The translations under genes were made by a program, and so were the position numbers. Positions 38,403 to 56,399 of a stretch of 64,000 nucleotides of DNA are shown here, piece after piece. This DNA is from Chimonanthus salicifolius (taxonomy: Eukaryota; Streptophyta; Magnoliopsida; Laurales; Calycanthaceae): NCBI GenBank assembly GCA_013350335.1, contig CM023539.1, forward strand, positions 32,970,631-33,034,630. The letters run 5' to 3'. Each line of letters opens with the position of its first letter. Position 1 is the first letter of the stretch. Under the pieces are notes generated by a model that worked only from the letters and a program-made list of their open reading frames with translations, did no database searches and was not told the origin of the DNA.

Positions 38403-39379
38403 ACACATACTATTTAATGGTTTGTGCATTTGTGAGTCAAAAACTTGTTGTGTAAATTTTAAATTTATAACTCACAGCGCACGAACCATTAAATAGTATA
38501 ACGTTAAGAGCGTAAGGTCGATCCCACAAGGAAACAATAAAATATATGTAAAAACAAAATATAAGAAATTGAAGCATTGTGAGTAAAAAAATCTAGATCT
38601 TTAGAAATAACCTAAATATGAAAATCAAATTCTAATTTTTGCAAATATGACTTTAAATTAGTTGCATTCCAGTTTTAAGAATCAAATCTAAAATTAGAGT
38701 ATCATCATTTGAATCTAAAATCTAACCAATTAATCAAATTTAATTGAAGTAATGGCATGGATCTAAATTTTATAAATAATTTCAAACCAGTTTAAGAGAA
38801 CAAAATGCAAACAGATCAATCTCAACCTAGTTCAAAATAATTTAAGAGAATAAGAAAAGAATAAAGAATTTAATGAAACTAATGAAATATTCACATAATG
38901 TACAATGGAATTGAGACAAGTAATTAGGGTGTCATATTATCACATTTAAAGATAAAACCATGGCCTATACTATTAAATCTTCTAGAATTATTAAATATAA
39001 ATTCATGTTCTCAATTTATTAAAATTCTAATTAAGAAAATCATGATTTCCATTAAGTCAAAAATTTTCAATTTAAGCCTTAGGCTTGGGTAGAATTTCTA
39101 CTTTCCTTTCTAAGTCTAAAAATAAGCTATTCGAAAAGAGCATTAGATCTGAAAAGGTTAAGTTCCACCGATCCTAAAAGGAGTTCTACTTTCCTTGAAA
39201 ACTCTTAAATTAATTTATTCCATAACATCTTAAAAAGAATTAAAATAGCATAAAACAATCACCATAAAATATTTAACAATTGGGAACACCATAAATCAAA
39301 AGAAGTTACCATGAATTTCATTCAATTAAATTGGAAATTAAAATTACAATGTTTTGGAGTTTTTACATCAACGACATCT
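38403..39379 (-). mobile_element. LTR fragment with foldback, minus strand
   Basis: On the minus strand it contains the LTR ending 'tactatttaatggttcgtgcgctgtgagttataaatttaaaatttacacaaca' plus 'agtttttg', the start of the primer-site region, as at 31925. Beyond that, the LTR end is repeated in inverse direction (38406-38435 against 38472-38502), making a hairpin. The rest (38500-39370) resembles 31980-32800. Confidence 0.5.
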
Positions 39380-40735
39380 ATTAGTGCCCCGGCTTTGCCG
39401 AGTCCCTATTTGTCAATTCCATGACTCGGGAAGAAGCACTTGCTAATAAGTTTTAAGACCCAAGATGATCAAGAATGAAGATCGTGCTCCACCAGGTTCA
39501 AAGCTCATTGCCATGGCAATCACAAAAATATGTATTTAGCGATAGATGACTTTAGGTGGTACCTACAACTTAGAGAGGATCATTCTTAGGCTTAGTTGAA
39601 CAAATGGTAAAACCATATAGAAGTCTTGAGAGGAAGCTGAACAGTAAAATAGAAACGAACTTGGAAATATGAATTAAATTTACTGTCAGCTTGACTAATC
39701 ATTCTCACCGATCCCTCGGTAGAGGCAGGATCGACCCATCGTAGTCAAGGACTGATCAACTAGTTTGATAGAGGTTCTGGATCAAAGAACTGTCATTCTG
39801 GATATGCCTCTGACCGAGAGCCTCGTATGCACCGGCCCCTCGGTGATGAACTTAAACGACTCCTCATGGTTGACGACTCGTCGGTAAAAGACTTGAGAGT
39901 TGTGGACTGTGAACTTAAATGGGCTCTCTAGAAAACAGACATATTGGTAGTTCAAGACCGATCGAGAGTACCAGGACCGACCCCTCAGTAAAGGGCGACA
40001 GGTCGTTCTAGGTAAGACAAGTTTCTAACTTGAAATTACGGTTAGCATTGTAATGACCCGACCCGAAAACAGGGCTTAGGGTTTGACTCAGTGTGATATT
40101 GTCCGCTCTGGGCCTCGCACACAAGCTAGCCCGCACGGATTTGCTCTTAGGCCCGAGCCCACATGGCCCGGCCCAAAACGCGTCACACAAGAGTTGCAGT
40201 GGGTGGCCTCAAATAAACCCACTCTACTTTTCCTTCACTACCGATGTGGGACTCCCCACATCGGTTATTGGTGTGCTCACAGGGGCAGGGTATCACAATC
40301 AACCTCCCTAAAGCCTCGAGCTGCCCCCGGCTAGACTCGGCCCTGCTCAACAACACTAGGGAAGGAGGAAAGCCCACACAGTCTGAGTGTAGAACCTCGG
40401 CTCTGATACCAAATTTGTAACGATCCGACCCGAAAATAGGACTTAGGGTTTGACTCAGTGTGATATTGTCCGCTCTCGGCCTCGCACACAAGCGAGCCGG
40501 CACGGATTTGCTCTTGGGCCCGGGCCCACATGGCCCGGCCTAAAACGCGTCACAACAGAGTTGAAGTGGGTGGCCTCAAATAAACTCACTCTACTTTTCC
40601 TTCACTACCGATGTGGGCCTCCCCACCCCACATCGGTTACTGGTCTACTCACAGGGGCAGGGTATCACAAGCATGGTTTGTCCCAGATCGAGACACTTGT
40701 ATGTACCGACCTCTCGGTGTCATAACTGTTGAAAA
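39380..40735 (+). mobile_element. Copia LTR copy, truncated on the right
   Basis: It starts TATTAGTGCCCCGGCTTTG and follows the LTR at 34985 closely for about 660 bases, including 'gaagatcgtgctccaccagg' and the CG-rich module. The match then continues across the TRIM inserted at 40049-40669 and ends near 40735. The right half and the 3' terminus are absent. Confidence 0.65.
40049..40669 (-). mobile_element. TRIM (miniature LTR retrotransposon)
   Basis: Two direct terminal repeats (40049-40297 and 40416-40669, about 250 bp) begin TGTGATACCCTG and end TTACA on the minus strand. Between them are only 118 bases. The primer site TGGTATCAGAGC (complement at 40400-40411) lies 4 bases inside the right LTR, and a purine-rich GGGAGGTTGAT adjoins the left one, so the element reads on the minus strand. 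The 5-bp duplication AGCAT flanks it (40044-40048 and 40670-40674). The uninterrupted sibling LTR reads 'tatcagcatggtttg' at 35645-35659, which confirms the insertion point. It has no coding capacity; it must have been moved by proteins from other elements. Confidence 0.92.
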
Positions 40736-41092
40736 AACATAAAATATAGAAATATAGTATTCACATTTTCATAAAAAATGCCTTATTTACACTTATTATA
40801 ATTATAGATAAAAGAATAATCTAACAATCCAACATAATATGTTCAAAACCTTTTAGAAGTTATTGATAATCAACTGTAACAATCCTTTTGAATCATGGGT
40901 CATTAAGGGTTTTTGAGAGTTTAAACTTTGAAAAGGTTTTCAAGATAACCAAACCACAATTAATAAAAATCAAGATTGAACCGAATTCAATTTCTTCAAA
41001 TAAATTAATGAGTGGAGGCCTCTAAATCTTTCCAAAGTATTGCTTATCATTGCTAATTGAAATAATCACAGAGTTCATATACAAGTTGGATC

Positions 41093-41274
41093 TTTTATTT
41101 ATCCATCGTTTTATTTGTTGTGTGGGAGGTCTTGCCCTCAAACTCTTTACTCTTGGGGCGTCTAACCTGATCCATTGTGCTTGTAGGTGGTATCATGAAT
41201 CTGGAGTTTTACCTATGATTACTATAAAGTGGGGTCGTTGGATTTCCCTGTATTAAAAAAAAATAAAATAATGG
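41093..41274 (+). mobile_element. SINE-like element (proximal copy)
   Basis: Same element as at 37840-38033, with flanking direct repeats at 41069-41092 and 41275-41298 and an A-rich tail. It lies about 220 bases past the stop codon of the second subtilase and may fall in its 3' UTR or just beyond. Confidence 0.6.
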
Positions 41275-41493
41275 CATAGTTCATACACAAGTTAGATCAT
41301 AAACAACAAAATATGAAAATATGAAAACAAATGAAATTCCTAATTTTTATTAATAAATTAAAAAACTAAACATTTTCATGAATGAAGTGAACATTCTGAA
41401 CAAACTCTCTATACTGATTCTGCAACTACTGACCCCGACTTTCTATACTATTTGACCTAACTAAGACAATAATAATTTTGACTTGCAAAAGAA

Positions 41494-49810
<8,317 letters not shown>

Positions 49811-49902
49811 TTACTTGTTGTCAAGCAGCAGCCCAAAGAGTGTCTCTGGGCTCTGTCTTCAGTCTAGAAAACCTCACCAACCCTTAAAATGGCAGAAAAT
49901 AC

Positions 49903-49908
<6 letters not shown>

Positions 49909-49951
<43 letters not shown>
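49909..49951 (-). promoter_or_regulatory. TATA region of gene 2, expanded (TA)n
   Basis: About 43 bases of alternating AT lie some 100 bases before the start codon. The flank 'agaaaaactcgatttgagtct' equals that beside the short TATA sequence of gene 1 (25466-25480), so this is the same promoter element lengthened by repeat growth. Confidence 0.55.
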
Positions 49952-49954
<3 letters not shown>

Positions 49955-49999
49955 AAACTCGATTTGAGTCTGGAGATAGATAGGAAAGGAGAGACGTAA

Positions 50000-51410
50000 A
50001 TATTTCAAAAATGGAATTCAAAACGAAGCAGGATAAGATTGTTTGTTACATCTATGGAATTTAAAATCATTTCGAACTCCAAAGATTAAGGAATCAGAGT
50101 TCTACTCTCATACACACCTGTAATTTCTTAAATCCGCCGCAATGGTAGGGCCGTGGAAGAGTCGAAGACTTCCGTCTCCGCCGCCAAGGAATGAAGATCA
50201 GAGAAGGCTGTTCAAAACAGAGTAAGGACTGATGGATGACTCCGTTGAAAATGGTAACATCAGATAAGCAAACGACGAATTAATCAAAACATTTACTTAA
50301 CAGTTTATCAATCTGACAAATATCCATCAAAATGAATTTAAGTTTTCATCAATCTGACAAATATCGATCAAAATGAAATTTTTATCAGAAATTTGATGTA
50401 AGCAGAAGAATATGATAAATGAAGAGAGAAAAAATGGTTGCCGAGACATTGTAGGGCATTATGGTTTTTCCGCCAGAATATCCGCCGGTGAGAAGTGGGG
50501 GCAAGATAGGAAATACGACTAACATTGGGTGCAAAGATAATCATTTACACTGTGCAAAACGGGATTTGAAAATTTTATATAATATTTCCATTATACCTTT
50601 CACCCTTTTGTATCCCATAAAAAATAAAGTTCTAGCGGTGCATTCATGGGGTGAACCAAATGGTGCACTTGGGCAGTTCACCTCATAGCTGGGCACTCCT
50701 TACTGACTTTTCTTTTTAACTAATTTCGCAGCTCATCACTTGTTCGGTAAAGAGTGCCCAACTATGCAATAAACTGCACAGGTGCACCGTTCAGCTCACC
50801 ACATAGATGTACCATTCGAACTTTTTTTTTAAGAGGATACGAAAAGGTAAAGGATAAAATAAACTTCTCACAAAATTTTAAATTCCCGTCTCTTTAAAAA
50901 AGTCTCTAGGATGGCCGGCATTTATTTTTATATTAAAAATTAAATACTAACATGATGTCAATCTATCAATTTATATAATTTTTGTGATCATTATATAGTA
51001 TGACTTGTCAAAACACACCAGACCAACCCTAAGATAAAAGCAATTAATCTTACAAAATAAAAAATTCTTATTGATATAAGAATTTACAAGAAGTTAGTCT
51101 CATGAAACATATGAACTATCAACTTTATATTAAGAAACAGATAATCAAAAGGGAGCAAGCTATTAATTTTAAATTTATTATCTTGACTCAAACAGAAAAA
51201 AATACATAAATTTGATTTCCATAATCATAATATTGAATATCGTTAATTTATTTATTCAAATTATTTTGAATAATAAATTAATATATTATTAAAATTAAAC
51301 TGACTTTTTCATTGTGTTAAAATAGAGTTTTCATTTCTGAAGTTCTTGCCAAATCAGTCTTGTTGCGGTCATGGAAAACATTGTTTTTAATTATAGTGGA
51401 AATGTTAACC
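50000..51410. other. Upstream region of gene 2, intergenic
   Basis: The first 250 bases resemble the upstream region of gene 1 on both sides of its MITE ('gagtcgaaga', 'gtaaggact.atggatga'). The rest is AT-rich and carries no recognised gene. Confidence 0.5.
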
Positions 51411-51548
51411 CGTGAGGGTCGGTGGCAGTAAAAAACCCATTTTAAATACGGGAGGTCTTGGGTTTAAGTCACTTTCAACATAAAATGGCTACTCTCTATA
51501 GTGTTACTAGGTGATCTAAGAGGCCTGAACACCTTGGTCTTAAAAAAA
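51411..51548 (+). mobile_element. SINE-like element
   Basis: 'gaggtcttgggtttaagtcac' contains a B box-like GGGTTTAAGTC, and the sequence ends 'ggtcttaaaaaaaac'. Direct repeats of the form 'tatagtggaaatgt' and 'tatagtggatgtgt' flank it. The A box is weak. Confidence 0.5.
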
Positions 51549-51841
51549 ACTATAGTGGATGTGTGAATTACAAAAAAAAATTCAAGAGAAATCACATCTA
51601 CTAAATTAAATGATATATTTCAATAAAACTATAAATTATAAATTTTATACTTTAGGTTATAATAATATAAAATTTGAAAATATTATATCAAAATATGGGT
51701 TAATTTAAATTTATCCTATAATCCTTGATTGTATTTTTTAGCTTCTTAATTTTCGTGGCTTTTAAAATATTCTTTAACCTTGAGACTATTATAATTTAAT
51801 TAGAGTCCACTTTAGTCCAATGTAGTAAATATGTTGGAAAA

Positions 51842-52025
51842 CCCACCACTCGATAGCTCAACTGGTGGCTTCTACTCTGGAGAAGGGAGAGATCACGGGT
51901 TCGAGTCCCAGTGGCCTTTATCTGAGTGTGAGATCTATGGCACTTTCCAGGAGTTTTAGGAGAGCTATGACCAAAGTGTAAGTTGGGGTGGGTCTGAGAT
52001 TTCTTCTGGGTCTTAAAAAAAAAAA
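51842..52025 (+). mobile_element. tRNA-derived SINE with target duplication
   Basis: It is 184 bp. A box TAGCTCAACTGG (51854-51865) and B box GGTTCGAGTCC (51898-51908) are both well preserved. A tRNA-unrelated body and a poly(A) tail (52015-52025) follow. A 17-base duplication (51825-51841 and 52026-52042, two mismatches) flanks it. Such elements are copied by RNA polymerase III and moved by LINE proteins. The good promoter boxes and duplication mark it as rather young. Confidence 0.9.
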
Positions 52026-52750
52026 GTAAATGTGTTAGAAAAGTCTAAGAATGAATATAAGACTAAAAAAATAACTAATTTTTTTCAATAAAATTATGTT
52101 TTTAAGCTCTTAAATTTTTGAGAACTAGAAATTGAGGTCGTTAAAAAAGTCAAATGTGATTGGTGTATCTGAAAGGCCAAAATACAAACATGACATCGTT
52201 AAAAAGTCAAAATAACTAGTTCATGAAGTCATCCTTTTATATATTCAATTTTTCATTATTTTAATTTTTTAATTATTAAACCTTTTCACCCTAAGTGAGC
52301 CCTTTTTGGTCCAACATGATGGATTTAGATACGATTTACAATTTTGCTATAAAAAAATTCAAAAAACTAAAATGCATTTGAAATAAAATACATAAGTGAC
52401 TCTCTACAGACACCCTAATTATGTCTAAATCTGATTTTCACCCAACTTGACCCTTAAGGGCATGTTCGTTTAGATAATAAATCCATTAATTTTAATCTTC
52501 AATGATTTCACTTCTAATTACTAATTTAAAAATTAGATATTATCAAATTTGAGAAATGTTATGTCGGGTGGGATAACATTTTTCTGCCATTCTTAATAAT
52601 AGATATAAGGTATTTTGTTTTGTGGGATACTTTTATTTTCAACTTAATTTTAAAGATGGTTGATCCTATTCAATTGTCTTAATGGTAACGATGACATTTA
52701 CTGGTGCAATCAGGTCATGTGGGGTCAACTTCTTAAAAAATTTAACCCTT

Positions 52751-52790
<40 letters not shown>

Positions 52791-52985
52791 CAATTTAACT
52801 TGTTAAGAATGGACAAAGTGATTTCCTGTGTTCTCTCTTGAATTGTGGAGAGACCCAAATGATTATCATATAAATAGAGAAGAATACAAAAAAAGGAAAT
52901 GAAAATAAGTTATAATAAAAGAACAAATGGAACGAGAAGTAATTACAAAATGAATTCCTAAATAAAATTCGATGCTAATTGATGT
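52026..52985. other. Intergenic AT-rich sequence
   Basis: No gene is recognised. A (TA)n run lies at 52756-52785. The part 52790-52985 may be the LTR or 3' end of the Copia remnant on its right, but no terminus could be fixed. Confidence 0.35.
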
Positions 52986-53329
52986 AAGTCAACTCTAATA
53001 CTATCTCAAAGTGGAGTCTGTATGGAAATAGTGTCGAGCTTGCCAATCAAACCATGAAATAAATCCTTGCCCAATGGTTTAGTGAAGAAGTCCATATGTT
53101 GAGCAATAGAAGGAATGTGCTGAGGGGCAATGAGCTCGGACTGGATCTTTTCACAAACAAAGTGGTAATCAAGCTCTCGTGTTTGGTGCATTCATGGAAA
53201 ACGGGATTGTTTGAAATATGTAATGCAGCTTGATTGTCACAGAACAATGAGAGCTGAAGGATGAGAGATCCCAGGATCACCAAGCAAGTGTTTCAACCAC
53301 TTTAGTTCGCATGTCAGCGAATCCATAGC
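52986..53329 (-). pseudogene. Copia RNase H remnant
   Basis: In two frames the minus strand shows Copia RNase [15 protein letters not shown], then [20 protein letters not shown], then [19 protein letters not shown] and [19 protein letters not shown]. These blocks are in the right order for the C-terminal part of Copia polyproteins. At least two frameshifts separate them. The upstream part is cut off at 53330 by the Gypsy LTR. Confidence 0.85.
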
Positions 53330-55733
53330 TGTAACGACCCGACCCAAACTAGTGGGTCATGCTCGAGTTAGAGTTAAGTTGGGTAGTTCCTAATCGGGTA
53401 ATTGCTTATTTTAATAAAAATTGTTTGATATTGCTTGAAATTGTTTGATTGTATGTCAGACAATAGAATTTTGAACTCTACCCCCAATATGTGTTTTTCG
53501 TAGTCTAAATTGAAGTTTGAAGATGAAAACAAAATTTTGAAACGAGGGCTCCAAAACTAGCAGTGTCTATTTTTGGAAACTTTTCAAATTTAGAAAAATC
53601 TCAACATTAGTGTGATATCGGGAACCACAATGGTTAAGAAATTTATTTGAATTTTGTTATCCAAATTTTAATTTTGGATTCACTTTTGGAAAACTACTAA
53701 ATTTAGAATTTTAATTATTTTGAACACTTATATTGATAAAATTATTAAATTGTCGAAACTTGTATTTTTATTTTTTTGTGTGATCTCTGAAATATTAGTG
53801 ATTGAATCCTCCAATTATTTTATAAAATACAACTTAGAAGAGAAATTGCAAAATATAAAGGAAACCATGTTTGAAATATTCGAATCTTGTGGTTTAAGAA
53901 ATTAACCACTTCAAAATAAATATCTAAAAAAAAAAAAGAAATTTAGCTTTGGTGGGACCCAAGTGAATTTATTTTTCGGAAGGGATTGATTAGAGAACTT
54001 ATTTTGAGAAAGTAAGATTTCAAATTGAAACAAAATTTTAATTTGGCAAAGGTCCAATTGATCTTGGAATTTTTTTTAGTTGGAGAGTAAGTGGGCCATG
54101 TTCTCACATGATTTTTTTTAGATTACAAGAGAATTAATTGCCATGAGCGTGTGGGCCAAAGGGCCCCACACATTGGATGCACGCCCAAGAGAGGGAATAG
54201 CAAGGGATTTTCGAAAATCCCATAAGAATACAAGTAGAATCGGCTACTTCCTTGCTATTTAAAAATAAAAGGTCTCCGTTACCCTTAAGATTTGTTATTT
54301 TTATTAAGGAGGTGGGGGTATTAAGATAATAATTCAAAGAGAGGCCTATAAATAATCCACAAGAGGATACACGAGTTACACAATTTGTGCAAGCCTTAGA
54401 GGATGAGTCGGAGCTCTCTCTCCTAGTTTTCCCCAAATAGTAAATTCGGGGACCTAAAGCTTGTTGGAATCTAAACTTGATAAACTGCAAAGTTTAGGTG
54501 AGGGAACTTAACGTTGTTTATTGAACTATTTTGATTATGCTTTATCATTCGGAAATCTAATTTGAATGTTTGGATCATTTATTGAATGATAGTATCAGCA
54601 TCTTGTGAATGCCTTGGTTGGATATCATGTGTATATTGAAATTGTCAACACAAGTTATATTTATTATTCGTCGTGTTTTTATTGAAATTATTAACACATG
54701 TGGTCATGTGTTTATTGGATTTGTCAACGCATGTTATATTGTTAATCGTTTATTATGATCATGTTAATGGCATACATGACATGGCATTCATGTATGAGAT
54801 ATTTGTTGACTCGTCATGCATGAGCATCCATGTTTGGGTGGGTGATTTGTATTGTTGATTCGAGTCATTAACCCTGCACTCCTTTGGGGACATTCGTCGT
54901 GCACATTCGTTGGGCTCTTGCTTCGATTGCCTTACACTCCCTTGTGGACATTCGTCGTGCACATTTGTTGGGTTATGACTATTTGTGCAGATGTGCTATG
55001 CTTAGCTAAGTTGAGCTTGGCATGATTCGTTGATTGGTTTCGTTCGTTGAGATGCATGGGTAGGGGACGCATGCATCATAATTGCATCATAACATGACCA
55101 TGCATTTTTGTAAGATAATGTTTAAATTTATTCGGATTTATTGTTGTATGCTTACTTGATATTGTTATATGCCTAATTCTTGTATGGTTATTTCCTTCAT
55201 TGGGCATAGAGCTCATCCCCAACGTTTTCTTGAAATCCATTAGAAGGAGAAGCCTGTCAGACAAATCCATAGGATGGACTTTGCTGGGAGCGTTGGCTTA
55301 AGTAGTAGTTTTTACATTGTTAGGAATTTTCTAGATTTTATTTGAGGATTGAGACACAACAAGTATTATTTGATTTATTTGTAGTTGGGGTTTGAGTTTT
55401 GCTTCTGTTTCCAACTTGTTGTTGGGGAAGCTTTGATTTGATTTAATGTAGGACTTATCGTATGATTTAAGATTAGACCTCTTTATTGATAGAAAATTTT
55501 AGTTGTTGGACTATTGTTTGATTCCATGCTAGATGAGGATTGATCCTATATGGGAATGATGATTAATGGACATGGTTAATTCATTTGAAATATTCTGCAC
55601 TCTGGTTACTTGCAATATTGTTAGTTGTGAGAAAAAAAAAATATGGAACCATGAATATGTTATTCCCGTTATTGGATTGTGTTCGATTCGTGTAAGGCTC
55701 CGTTCGTTTCGTTAGAATGGATGGGTCCTTACA
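53330..55733 (+). mobile_element. 5' LTR of the Gypsy element
   Basis: It is 2404 bp, beginning TGTAACGACCCGACCC and ending GGGTCCTTACA. A TATA box (TATAAATA, 54347-54354) lies at the same place as in the 3' LTR (63872-63879). A tandem pair 'cactcc.t.tggacattcgtcgtgcacatt.gttgg' lies at 54876-54970. Substitutions and small indels against the 3' LTR are frequent, so the insertion is not recent. Confidence 0.9.
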
Positions 55734-55736
55734 GTA

Positions 55737-55749
55737 TGGTTATCAGAGC
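55737..55749 (+). promoter_or_regulatory. Primer binding site (tRNA-Met type)
   Basis: TGGTTATCAGAGC lies three bases after the LTR end. It is the common TGGTATCAGAGC with one extra T. Confidence 0.8.
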
Positions 55750-55904
55750 TTTGGTTCAACTCTTAGGCTGTGTTGGGCCAAGATTATAGAAGTTGAATCT
55801 AGTTTTTCTCTTTAGGCTAAGTGCTGTAGAAATCCTTTTTAGAGCGGAAGGTTAGTTTTTGGTGTCGGTGGTGTAGGTTAGTTAGCCCTGTAGATGATTG
55901 CTAT

Positions 55905-56399
55905 TTGAATTCTTGCATGTTTGTGAGACTGGTGCAATCTAATTCTGCAGATATGGCAGGAAAAGGCAATCGTAGAGGCAAAGTAGTAGCTACTCTTAAA
56001 ATGGGAGATCGTGAAAGTACTCAGAATCTTAGAGAAGATGTGGTGGAATTTTTGAACCTTCGTCAAGGCAGTGATACAGTGGCTCAATGTAAGGCCAAAT
56101 TTATTGAGTTGGCCAGTTATTCTCCTGAATTGGTCAAAAATGAGATGTTAATGGCAAGAAAATTCGAGCAGGATTTAAACGAGGTGATACAATTAACAGT
56201 GATTCCGATGAGGTTGGCCACTTTTTCTGAAGTTGTCCAAAGAGCCAAGTTGACAGAAGGCATCGCTGCCAGATTGCATGATGTAACAAAACAGGAGTCT
56301 GGAAAAATGAGTTCTTATCAGCCCCAGAATGAGAAAATAAAGACTGGCCATTTTCCTCAAAAGAATTCTTCATTTGGAAATGCAACTAATTATGGTCAG
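55905..56399 (+). pseudogene. Gypsy gag, part before the insertion
   Basis: The open frame is probably used from the ATG at 55953 (MAGKGNRRGK). It includes REDVVEFLNLRQGSDTVAQC, KFIELASYSPELV, MLMARKFEQDLN and VVQRAKLTEG, typical of the capsid part of Gypsy gag (retrotrans_gag domain). The early part seems shortened compared with full gag proteins. The frame is broken at 56399 by the solo LTR and would resume at 60017. Confidence 0.85.

Noticed and set aside
40049..40669. Cassandra-type TRIM carrying 5S rRNA sequence
   Set aside because: The LTRs show no recognisable 5S internal promoter, so no assignment to Cassandra is made.
51850..51915. tRNA gene
   Set aside because: A and B boxes are present, but the sequence does not fold as a full tRNA and continues into a body with a poly(A) tail and target duplication, which makes it a SINE.
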